DNA from: Anarhynchus alexandrinus
Taxonomy: Eukaryota; Chordata; Aves; Charadriiformes; Charadriidae
Direction of reading: 5' to 3'
Assembly (NCBI GenBank): GCA_008711295.1
Contig: VUYV01000070.1
Coordinates: forward strand, 1,574,485 to 1,638,484
DNA length: 64,000 nucleotides
Positions 12,701 to 22,911 of this stretch are shown here, piece by piece. A program made the position numbers and the translations under genes. Under the pieces are notes generated by a model. It searched no databases, was not told the DNA's origin, and was given only the letters and a program-made list of their open reading frames with translations. The first letter of the stretch is position 1, and each line of letters starts with the position of its first letter.

Positions 12701-15700
12701 TAGGCACAATCAGGGGGGTACTTCTGCTCCTGCACAGATCCCTCTAGAAGTTCAGCTGAAAGATGCCTTCCAGATTTCAAGTATTTCCTTTGTTTTGATG
12801 ATGATAATACCATAATTCTACTATTTTGACTTTCTTTAAGTTGACAGGGATGCAAAAAGATGATTTTTTTTTAGAGAGGAAATGTTCATTAGCTTTTTCA
12901 AGTCTGACAAATAGTGTCCTCCTGGAGAAGGACCAAATCACCATCTGATTTTTCACTTATTTTTCCTACTCACAAGGATGAGTGGTAAGGTTTTAAGGTC
13001 CATTATTATGCTTGGAATTTTTAATTTACACTGCTGCTTTATATTATCTTTAGGCTGATCTCCTAACTCCTTTATAAGCAGCTGAGAGGAATAACTTTCC
13101 TGAAAAAAACCTAAGGTACAAGCATTATTTGTTTGGGGTGTTTTTTTTGGTGTTTTTTTTTTCTGTTGGGAGAAGAAAATAATGTGATTATTAGATAACA
13201 TTATTTGCTTTTTCTTGTCACATGAGCCCCTCAGGGCCAGTAATCCACTCATTACATATCATTTGTTGTATTATGGCTAAAGGAAGGGAAAAGCGACATA
13301 CACACCATTCTTTCTGCTGTCTAGGACAATGCATTAAAACATGTGAATCTTTTACTTACTCTTTTATGGATAAGAATGGTGTTTCAGTTTTTTATTAGAA
13401 AATAGCATTGGACAATATTATTGAGCTCTCACTCCACTGAGATGCAATATCAAAAACTTTTGTTAAAATATTTTAAAACATTAAGCTCTGGGAAGACTTG
13501 CTGCTAATTTTAGTAGTCCAAACTTATTTTCTACATGACTGAATCCAGAGATTAAGTTTCAGTCTATTACTTTAAAATAAGATTGGGTCTGAAGAACATG
13601 CAGAGTTTTAGAGACAAGATTTCACCTTTATCAAGCTAAGCACCTCCGTAGTACACATTGTGACTTGAAGTAGAATAAATTTGAATGTGCAGAGTTTCCC
13701 AATGGGTTTTTTGTACTTGACTTTTTTATTATATCCTCAAAGAGAGAGAAGAGAGAATAACACATCCTCTCTTTTATCCATTTTGATTTTCTGTTAAAAG
13801 GCACTTTTAAACTGCAGGACATATTTGTACTTTCTGCAGCTTCCTTTGTAATTTTGATTGTACTTTGAGTTATTTTGCTCCTAATGCAAACATTGTCTGT
13901 TTGACCCAAGAGTTCTCCTAGGCTGTCGTGATTTCTGCAGGCTTATTCTCTGTGGAAAGCTAGCTAGACTAACTTGTGTTGGGAACAAAAGAGTAAAAAT
14001 CTTATCTGCCATTGTTAGGTACTCATGTGCATTGCTGGTTATTCAGCCTAAGTGTGGAGATGTTAGTTTGCATAGAAGCAAAAGCTGTTTTTTTGTTGTT
14101 TTTTTTTTAATTCCACTTTCTAATTATGTTTCAGGTCAGAAATTCTGTGATTACGTCAACTGATTCACTAGGAAAAGAAAAAAAAAAAGGTTTAGCTGGA
14201 TTGTGGAAAATTTTTCCTGTACCCATGCACATATTCCCAAACTAGCATCATGGGAATATCTTGACGTCCACTTCCTTGGGATTTCTCCTGTGGTGATATT
14301 TATTTCCAGTCCCTCATTTTCTGAATGGACCTACTGAACTGCCATTAGTCCTGGGCTGACCTGGCGGATTTAATATCCTGCCTTTTCCCAGTCCTGGACT
14401 GCTTTGTCCAGACTGTAAAATGTGATTTAATTTTGAAAACTGTGATGAAAAGTAAAATGGGCATACAGAGTTCTTTTTGCAAGCCTTAATATATCACTGT
14501 TGCAAATACAAGAAAAGCAACTTCTGTGTTGGGGATGCTTTATTTTGCAAGGTAGGAGCTTGAATTCCCCTTAGCCCTCATGGGCAATGTGAGGCAAATC
14601 AGTTTTAATAATGAAACATCTACCTCACTGTCTGGCTAACTCTTAGATCTTTCAAAATATTAGAGCTTTATGTTTTTATAGAAATAAAGGTGAATGAGTC
14701 TTCTATTCTCTTCTCCTAGTCCACGAGTTATTGGCATAGAAAAACCAATAGGTGATCCAGGAAATTTGGAAACACTTCTCTAATGCGAGACCTTCCTTTT
14801 GCGATTTATGGTGGTGTCCTAAAACTAAAGGTTATCCTGTTCCATGGCAGTTTTGGTTTTATTTGATTTGGGTGAACAATGTGAATCGTTACTTGATTCT
14901 GAATATTTGTCTGGCTTATCTGTCTGGACGATGCCATTGTACGATGGTGACTCAGCCCTGCAACATAACTTTCACAGAGTCTCCCCATTCTGTTCAGTAG
15001 TCATAGATGTTTGTTATTGTCATGCCAACAGAAGTCAAGAAAGAGCAGGCTATGTTTTTAGGCTATCTCCTCAGCAATGTGCTTGCTGCAAGAGTCAAAG
15101 CTTACAGGACTGAGCAGACCGCTTCTGCACCCTGTTGCAACCCGGGAGGGAGAGGTGTGGTGGTACCCACCGGCATTGCAGCAGCGGGAAATAACCCTTC
15201 CCGAGTTACTCTCTTGAGGTGTGCTGCATGGACGTAAGAGCTATTTTGTATGGCGTAACCAGAGTTAACTGAGCACTGGAAATATGACACAGAACCTAAC
15301 AGATGTAGTTTCCTCACTTAAAGGAGGGGTGGAAAGCTGGAAAGTGAGACATCCTTCTGCAGACTTTTGGCTCTCATCTCAACAGCATCATGAAACAAAG
15401 TTGTGAAACAAATGCTGGTGGAAAGAGAAATTAAAAGTAAGGAGATAAACAGAGAATGAATTAATTTGCAAAAGAAGTTTTCCAGAGGCAGGTCATACCA
15501 AAACTAGTGTGATGTCTTGAGCTGAGGATTTCCAGCAGATTGTGCTGTGGTGGGAACCTGTGAGAGCAGAGGGAGGCAGTGAGGGGGTCTTTGTGAGGAC
15601 TAGTTGAGGGGCAGTCTTGGGGTTTGCTAGTTATATTTTGTTTTAGAAACTTTTCTGGGTAGGTAAAGTACCACAGTTTGCTGGTGTGTAAAGCTAGAGA

Positions 15701-16500
15701 GGCCCTGTTGGTGGGAAGAAGAATTACATGATCATTCATGAAGAACTGGGTTACCTGGAGGACCTGGGAGGTTGAACCAGGATGACACTGGAGGAGTGTG
15801 TATCAGTAAGGTGATGTAGTTTGGAAAATGACAAATAAGATGCAAAGGTATTAAATAATTTATTTGTTGTCCAAATATATTTGCATGTCTGATGGACTAA
15901 CATTTAGGAGAGTGTCTGTGTGAGATTTCATAAATGCAGTTTTGCAAGACAAAGGACTTCTGCAGACTTCCCTGTGCTAAGGATCAGAAGGTGGAAGGAG
16001 TACGTGCTTTCCCTGTACAAAACCGTTCCCTGCAGCTGGAACTGCTGGCTTCCCTCCCACTCTCTCCAAAATAGCCCCCCAAAGTCTGTTACAGAGTATT
16101 TTGATTATGCTACCAGGCAGTTTTCTTAGCCCCTCAGGGCACAACCCCTTCCACAGGAGTTTATGTACATATAAAAGAAAAAACGAAAACCCAAAACCTG
16201 GAAGCAGAATGAAAGAGTGAACACCTGCAGAGCATGGCTGTAGTCTGTGTAAGAAAGCAGGAAAGAAATGTCTTAGCTTCTTATTCGGCATCTTTTTGTG
16301 GAACAGGTCAATTTAGCAGTACGGCAATTCAAACTGAGCATAGCCATCAGTCATCTTTCGAACAAAAGGACTTTCCTTTCACTTTAATTCAAATTCAAAA
16401 TTTTTGTGATGATTTTTGAATACAAGAGTTGTAAAAAAAATTACCATGCAAATGGAAAATTAAAATAAGAATTAGCTACACCTATATTTTAATACCTGCT
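9742..16500. other. AT-rich non-coding stretch
   Basis: No gene, RNA or transposon is recognised in 6.8 kb. The longest open frames (127 and 111 codons, minus strand, 11263-11653) overlap in different frames and contain no known domain. A T/G-rich tract lies at 13128-13170. A slightly GC-richer patch at 15110-15240 carries overlapping short frames on both strands, also unrecognised. Confidence 0.55.
13128..13170 (+). repeat. T/G-rich low-complexity tract
   Basis: Two long T runs are separated by GGTG and flanked by G runs. The composition and strand match the tract at 1796-1877. Confidence 0.65.
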
Positions 16501-17240
16501 ACTTTAAATAGCACCTTTCAGCTTCTGTGAGTTATATAAACATTAAATTGTCTTTATTGTGCCCCAGAGAGATAAGTGTTATTAGCTTGATAAACAATAA
16601 TACTAAGTAAATTATTTCTCATTTTTCCTTCTTGCTGTTTTCATTATTTTGCATGTCTGAAAATTATTCCTGTTATGCGGCTTTTATTTCCACATAAAAA
16701 ATGGTTATAAAACCCTGAAACAAATTTATTATTAATTATGCATGCTTTATTTTATTTAATCCTGTTTCTGTTTGACTGGAATGCCTTCATTCCTTCAGAT
16801 ACATTAGGTAAAGCATATTGATTTCTTAAAGTCTCAATCTTACGGGAATAACAACTGAAAGGTAGTAAATTGCAGTTTGCAAAAAAAAAAAATCCACCCC
16901 AAAACACTCCAGCAACTGAACCACCACATTTTGAGAGCTCTCTGTTAAATAAAGAAAAAATGAAGGATTATATTCTTCCCTTTTATGAAGCTTCAACCCC
17001 TTTAATTTCTCAAATTGTTTTTAAGTTTAGATTTTCATGATGACGTGGTGAGTCACCCATCCATCCTCTTCCCTTTCATTCACTGTGGAGTTTGCTTTGT
17101 CAGTCTCTTAGTAATTCTGCCTTACTGGGGAAAGAGGTAGCCTCTCGGAAACAGCAGTTTCTATTTCATGATCAGTGTGGCTTCTTCAGCGATTAGCATC
17201 ATGGAACCCCTAATGGACAAGCTCTGGCGAAAAAAAGGTA
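16500..17240. promoter_or_regulatory. Possible conserved non-coding element
   Basis: Positions 16540-16760 are very AT-rich and contain clustered homeodomain-type cores (TTAAT, ATTA, TAATTATGCAT). Positions 17041-17057 contain TGACGTGG, a CRE-like half-site, directly followed by the perfect palindrome GGTGAGTCACC with an AP-1 core TGAGTCA. These are visible in the sequence. That they form an enhancer is inference from motif clustering; an AT-rich background produces the homeodomain cores often by chance. Confidence 0.25.
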
Positions 17241-17783
17241 CTTTTCACGTCTTTATACCCAAAACATTAGGGTGCAAATGGTGTTTACCTAGTAGAGTGG
17301 TATTGTGGATGCCTAGATATATAACATCACGTAGGTTTTACAGCAACGTTACTCTTTGCAATATATTTACAGTTGTCTTTCAAACTTAAGATAACTGACT
17401 AGGTAGACCTATAAGAGACTGTTCCGTAGACTCAGTTAAATGAAATCATCTTAGTCCAGGAGTCTGCTATAAATTCAGGCTAAATTTATAGGCTTCTTCC
17501 TTTTAAAATGGTTGTTTCTGAAATGCCTGGCTGCTATTACAATTGCCTGAGCTTCTCAAGGGAGCTGGAACGTCATCCACCCAACAGCTTCCTGGCCCTT
17601 CACTTCCCCCTTCCCTCACTTTTTTGTGATTTAATGGGTTGAATTCCTGGGCTGAATTACTAAGTAGACTTCCAGCCCCATCCCCACCCTGCCTGTATTT
17701 AGACCTTCATTCTGAGCTAAGCCGCCTTGCCGTTATGGCTAAAATATGAATCCTTGTCTCTGTGACTTCCCTGAGTCATGTAG
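17241..17783. other. Non-coding stretch
   Basis: No gene or repeat is recognised. The sequence becomes GC-richer toward the right end, where it adjoins the open segment beginning at 17784. A TGAGTCA AP-1 core occurs at 17772-17778. Confidence 0.5.
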
Positions 17784-18069
17784 GCCTGTAATCGGGATGA
17801 CCGTGATGATATCCTCTCAGGCCGTTTACAGAAAGTACACGATACTCAGCGTTTCCCATGTTGGGCCGTAGGCTTCCTAGCAGCCGCTGCCTCCTGATTA
17901 CCTGCGGTCATGCGACCGTGCCCTTGCTAACGGTGACCATGCACGTGGGCATGAGGCCTTGGACAGTAACTTCTCGGAGTTTGTGAAGGGCATCAAATAC
18001 AATTTTCCCCTGCATCATTCTGACCTGGATGATGCTGCGTATTTTATCTCTGCTGCATTAGGAGACCGC
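17784..18069 (+). pseudogene. Possible degenerate coding segment, unrecognised
   Basis: Two + strand frames join across a short overlap. One is open at 17784-17894 (37 codons) and the next at 17881-18069 (63 codons, ending in TGA at 18070). The second contains a protein-like stretch including NFSEFVKGIKY and LDDAAYFISAALGDR, with mixed charged and hydrophobic residues. CpG content is above the local background. After 18070 the frame meets several stops. A frameshift plus stops would fit an old processed pseudogene, but I do not recognise the protein, see no poly(A) tail, and cannot exclude chance. No start codon is assigned. Confidence 0.2.
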
Positions 18070-20050
18070 TGAGTTTTATCTTCTCAGTAGGAACCCGAAA
18101 AACAATATTCTTCAGTTTATTGATGTGCTGCTACTATGAAAAGTAGTTAAATTGGTTAAACAGTTTGAAGCACCAGATAAGAAAATCCTGGACCTTGAGG
18201 AGAAAATGTGTAGCAGAAAATGTGAGCCATTATTAGGATACGGCGAGATAGAACAATTCAGGATTAGAGAGACAATATTTAAGATGAAAAATAATAGAAC
18301 TAGGAGTAAGCATAAAGCTTTTTAATTTTAGCAGGAAAGATAGGCATCTGTAATTGTCTCTATTAATGGACTGCTGAAGCCAACATTTTAACTTTCTGTG
18401 GAGGTATGGACAGAACAATTCTTTTCCTCGTGAAAGGTTTGTTACAGATTGCTTATGAAGCTTAGAGAATTTTAACAATGGATTTCCCGTTGAAATGTGT
18501 GAAGGATCTTCTTCCCTTGCCATCACAGTGATGTTAGACAATGCCTACCTTAGCACAAAGGGCTCAGCCCAGCAGCCAGATCTGCAGGGCAAAACACTGG
18601 GTGCTGAGGACCCTGCAACCGTGCTGTAGGACAACATGTCAAGGGTGTTTCCTTTGGACTAGCTCTGGGCTGCACAGAATACACCTAATTGGGAATGGAG
18701 AGCATTCGATGTGCTCTTGGAAGATGCCCTGTCTATTTTTATCCAATTGACTCGAGTTCACATTCTCTGAGTGCTCTGTGATACATGAACCAAACCATGG
18801 GAAGGTCAGACTTGGGGGCAACTTCCTTTAATTGTGTGCTATTGAGAATAGTGTTGACAAATGCTTAGTATGCTCCCATTCTTGTCTTTTCTTCCCAAAA
18901 GTCATACAAGCACTTGCTGTTATATTTTTACTCACCCCTAGTGACATGTCCGACTGTAACTTTCTGCCTTTTAAATGTCATCACTGCAAGATGGGCTTAC
19001 ATTGAAAACTTTATGTATGTGGATTTCCATGCAGAATTCACATTCATAAGCTCTTTAGCACAGGGATATTTATGCTATCTTTTTACTCCTGTAATTCGTG
19101 TATTTCTTGAATAACAGTGCTAAACATCATGAAATGAAGCATAAAGGTATATCTACATATGTTCAATGTACTTTGGTTCATATACTTAATAAAATAGAGA
19201 ACTGCTACTATAGTCTGGGTGGATCATCTTTAAAGATCCTGATTTTGCATCTACGGGCAACAAAAGGAAAACAATGCCACTGAAACTTTAAAGCTATGTT
19301 TAAGCACTTAAAGAAATCAATGAGAAGTAGATTCTAGATGCTGTTGTAGATTCTTTCAGCAGTGAAGTGCCTTTTTTAGGTGCCAGAAATACTTTGCTCA
19401 AACAAAAGTTCCTGGCCATAAGCATACTTGGCCAAAATTTTACAAGGAATTTGGGAAGATGCCCAATGGGATTTACAAATGTTGCTAAGAGATTACCTGC
19501 AAACCTTTCACTTTGAAATGGAAGCTAATGCTCAGACCTCTGAAGTATTAGGTGTCCTGAATGCCTTTGTGGTATTTTATAGAATCTGTCTTCATGCCTT
19601 TGTTTGCGAAAGCACCTTTTAAGCACTCCATCCTGTGTGTTTGTGGAACTCTTAAAATTAAAATCAGAATCATCATCATACCCTTGATCTTGTTGGTGTA
19701 CTTTTAAATGCAACTATTGAATGCAACCCTGTGCAATAATAAATGTGTATGTATGACTATTCTTATCCAAAAACCTGTAAATGTAGCTGGTCTGCTCAAA
19801 CAGAATGGTATCTTTTTCCACTATCTTTATTGAAACTAGTAGGAGATGAAATTCATTGCTGGAGGAAGGGTGCTCATGCAGGCACGGAAATGTGTGCAAG
19901 GATTGACTAAAATAACACCCCAGGGTGCACTGTGGTCAGGTCATGTTTTAGCCATATTTACTGTGTTTACCATCCCATTTTCCCACCTATTTCTTTTTGG
20001 ATCCTTGGGAAAGGAAGGATCAAAATACTATTGTTTCTCATTTTAGCCAT
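18070..20050. other. AT-rich non-coding stretch
   Basis: Nothing recognisable is present. The 102-codon minus-strand frame at 18233-18541 has no domain and is probably chance. Confidence 0.55.
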
Positions 20051-20423
20051 GATGTCTGGGACAGAAGAGAGGAGGTGGCTGCACCTCACCTCTAGGGAAG
20101 CTGAGCGCCAGGGGCCACTCGTGGTCAGGACACCCTGGTCCTCTGGGGACCCCTGGGGCGCTGGGACTCCCAAGGTTTGTCAACAGCCACTGCTGCCTGA
20201 AGGCCCGTGGTCCCTTCCACGGGCACAGAGGCCATGGCAGACCTGCAAGGAGGAGCTGGGGGATGCTTGTGGGGGGGATTGTGCCTCCCCTCAACGCACA
20301 GGCAGGACATGGTGGAGGAAGATGCTCAGCTCAGCCCTGCCGAGCTGGCGGGCAGCCATAGCGACTTTACAGGAAATCACGAAGAGATGGATTTCTAAAT
20401 GTTCCAGTTTTGAGGGAAAATAA
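20051..20423 (+). other. GC-rich block with an unassigned open frame
   Basis: This sharply bounded GC-rich block sits in AT-rich DNA. It is spanned by a + strand frame of 163 codons (19932-20423), of which about 125 codons lie inside the block. Three or four frames on the opposite strand are also open, which points to composition and not selection. The predicted peptide is rich in Gly, Pro, Trp and Arg and has no recognisable domain. No transposon family is recognised. Confidence 0.3.
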
Positions 20424-22278
20424 AAGATTTGGAGACTACTAAACACTGTTTCCAAGCAGGAATGAACTTTTGAACCTTTCACTAATTGTCTTAACTAATG
20501 TATTTCTCTTGATACTTATCTGCCAGATAGTCTAGAGGGACTTTTTTTTTTTGAAGTCAATTAGTTAAACCATTATTTATATGGTTAATTTTCTCTTTTT
20601 GTACAGTATTTTGGAGGAGAAATGCCTAACTATAAGTGAAGAATTGATTTAAAGACTTAAACTACCAAGAATAACAGAAAATATATTGCTGCCTTCTTTA
20701 TGTTGGTTTCTTGATATATTCTGGGAAGGTCATTAACTTTAGCTCTAAATTTATGTTCTCCAGAATTGTGTTTCTGCTGATACAGTTTCTGTGGGCTGAA
20801 TTGTAGTGCTCCATCTAGGTTTTCCTTTTAACAGCAGCACATGTATAAGGTTATGTGGAGGTGATTAGATCAAAATTTGCATTTCACCTGAAGCGTTTTA
20901 TTTCATTCACCAGAGTACTTTCATATGGACTTTTTGTTCTGAAAAGGTAATTTTAATTTGTATTTGTATATAGAACAAAAGGACTTAACTCCAGAGGCTG
21001 CAGAAAGCCCCGATAACACCCCCTGCCAGCATCTCAGATTAAAAAATAAAAATAAAAAAAATTCCAATAAAATACTTTTTGTAAAATCCCATTTTATTCA
21101 TGACTTGATACTCAGTAGTATTCTTTAATCCTTTAGTTGGTGAATTGTAGGATAAAATTGGACAAAAAAATGTCCTGAGTTAATGGCAACCATGTGTTAC
21201 ATATTTTATAGGTAAATATGCAATTAATTTGTTGTAACACAAAAGAAATACTAAAAATATCTATCTTAATATTCACGTTATGTCACCACTTTACCTGTTG
21301 ATGCCATGAAAAACATGTAACAGCTTTTGAATCATCTTTCGTCACACTCCTTAACAGGTGAAAGTACTGAAAGGGAGCAGGGCCATGTGAGGTCCCTGTG
21401 AAAGTTTTAGAGAGTGTGCCCCAAATCATTGATCAAAATCGAAAGCAGCAAGTGTTTCTGTTGTATCTTCTGGTAGCCTAACTCCATGACTCAAGTCTTC
21501 TGTATCTTCACCTTTCATCCCTCGGTACCAAGTCATGCCCTTCAGCTTTCTCCATCCATCTTGCCGCTGGCTCTTGTCCTGGTGCTCCCTTCTCTGTGCC
21601 CTCCCCAGGGGAGTGCAGAGAGGACATCTGGTACCACCAGCAAGTGCCTCTGAAGCAAGGGATACACAGTAACTGCCATCTGCAGGCTCCTATAGGAAAG
21701 GAAACCTACTCAAGAAGAACGATGGATCTTGCAGGTAGTGAACCCTTCTCTGGTGTCTCTTATGGCACACTCTGCAACGTCTAATATGCAGGGACGTGGA
21801 GAAGTGGCTTGAATTGGTTGGGCCCCAAAACCTTTTGAAATGTGAAGAATCTAAACAGTTTCTTGGCATGGCAGAGCATAAGACTATTTGGGTATGGAAA
21901 CACAGTGAAAATGCAAATTTTGTTTATTAACTTTAATGGTAAGAACAGACAACCTTTTTTTTAATGTAGCATTATTTTTCAGAAATAGGTATGATTGATG
22001 TAAATTATAGTTCTTGGAAAAGAGCTTGGAAACATTCATAATCATAGGGTATCGGAAAGGGTTATCTAAGAATATAGTTATGTTCTCTCAGATGGTGAAG
22101 TGATACGGCAACTTTAACTGTAAATTCACTTGGAGGGGGGAAAAAATGCATTGGATAATAAGAAAGAATAATTGAATATATTGTAGGAAAATACATTGGT
22201 GCTACTAATATCTATGTATTGATTTGCATTTTGGTGAACCTTGACATTCTCTTTTCATGGAAAAAGAGGCTTCGTGGT
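20424..22278. other. AT-rich non-coding stretch
   Basis: No gene is recognised. There is a poly-T run near 20541-20551 and an AT-rich patch near 21040-21100. The 62-codon frame at 21596-21784 is unremarkable. Confidence 0.55.
22274..22278. repeat. Target site duplication, left copy (GTGGT)
   Basis: This is the left copy of the 5-bp direct repeat flanking the solo LTR; the right copy is at 22798-22802. The intact match supports a simple integration followed by loss of the proviral interior. Confidence 0.7.
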
Positions 22279-22411
22279 TGTTGTGGTTTAACCCCAGCCA
22301 GCAACTAGGACCACACTGCTGCTTGCTCACTCCCCCCCACCCCTCCAGTTGGGAAGGGAGAAGATGGAGGAGTGGAAAGGGAAAAAAATTGGTGGGTTGA
22401 GGAAAAGATAG

Positions 22412-22417
22412 TTTAAT
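22412..22417 (-). promoter_or_regulatory. LTR poly(A) signal (ATTAAA)
   Basis: On the minus strand ATTAAA lies about 155-160 bases downstream of the LTR TATA box. This is the expected position of the retroviral polyadenylation signal at the end of R. Confidence 0.6.
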
Positions 22418-22570
22418 AGAACAGTAACAGAAGAGGAAAATAACGGTAACAACAATGGTAAAGAACAGGCAAAATACAACACAAGTCACTCTCGCTACCT
22501 GATGATCGATTGCCCCTCCCATCCCAAGTAGTGACCTCGGATTCCTGCCCCACCCCCGGCCAACCCTCAT

Positions 22571-22577
22571 TTATATA
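22571..22577 (-). promoter_or_regulatory. LTR TATA box (TATATAA)
   Basis: On the minus strand TATATAA lies inside the LTR, about 220 bases from its U3 end and upstream of the poly(A) signal. It would direct transcription leftward. Whether it is still active is unknown. Confidence 0.6.
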
Positions 22578-22797
22578 CTGAGCATTATGTCTATTGTATG
22601 GAATATTCCTTTGGCCAGCTTGTCCTGTCTATGCTCCCTATCAGCTTCTTTGGGAAGCTGGAAAAGTCCTTGACACTAATGTAAACATTACTTAGCAACA
22701 ACTAAAACAATCTGTGTTATTGACATTCTTCGCATACTAAATCCAAAGCACAGTAGCTAGAAAGCAAATTAACACTATCCCAGCTGAAACCAGGACA

Positions 22798-22802
22798 GTG
22801 GT
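22798..22802. repeat. Target site duplication, right copy (GTGGT)
   Basis: This is the right copy of the 5-bp direct repeat flanking the solo LTR at 22279-22797. Confidence 0.7.
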
Positions 22803-22870
22803 TTTTGGAGAAGAGTTCCCTCATATGAGGGTCCTGTGTTCATGAATCAGCAAAGTATTTAAAGAATCTA

Positions 22871-22900
22871 ATCACAGAATCACTTAGGTTGGAAAAGACT
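22871..22900 (-). mobile_element. CR1-like 3' tail fragment, about 30 bp
   Basis: The + strand reads 'atcacagaatcacttaggtt' followed by 'ggaaaagact'. This is the reverse complement of a CR1 3' terminus. It stops abruptly at an 11-base poly-T run (22901-22911). Either it is an extremely 5'-truncated insertion or the rest was lost. It lies only 73 bp from the solo LTR. Confidence 0.6.
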
Positions 22901-22911
22901 TTTTTTTTTTT

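Larger units (their letters stand above)
22279..22797 (-). mobile_element. Solo LTR of an avian endogenous retrovirus
   Basis: This 519-bp element reads leftward. It begins and ends with the TG...CA dinucleotides of retroviral LTRs. Its outer sequences (tgtcctggtttcagctggga on the minus strand, and a GGGGTTAAACCACAACA end) match a widespread bird ERV LTR family. A 5-bp direct repeat, GTGGT, flanks it at 22274-22278 and 22798-22802. A TATA box and a downstream poly(A) signal lie in the correct order for U3-R-U5. No internal viral genes or second LTR are present, so the provirus was removed by LTR-LTR recombination. The 5-bp duplication fits ERVL- or ERV1-like groups better than 6-bp ERVK-type insertions, but I cannot confirm the group. 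Confidence 0.92.

Noticed and set aside
22205..22570. 121-codon minus-strand frame with a hydrophobic stretch
   Set aside because: It lies mostly inside the solo LTR, which is non-coding; the frame is a by-product of LTR sequence.
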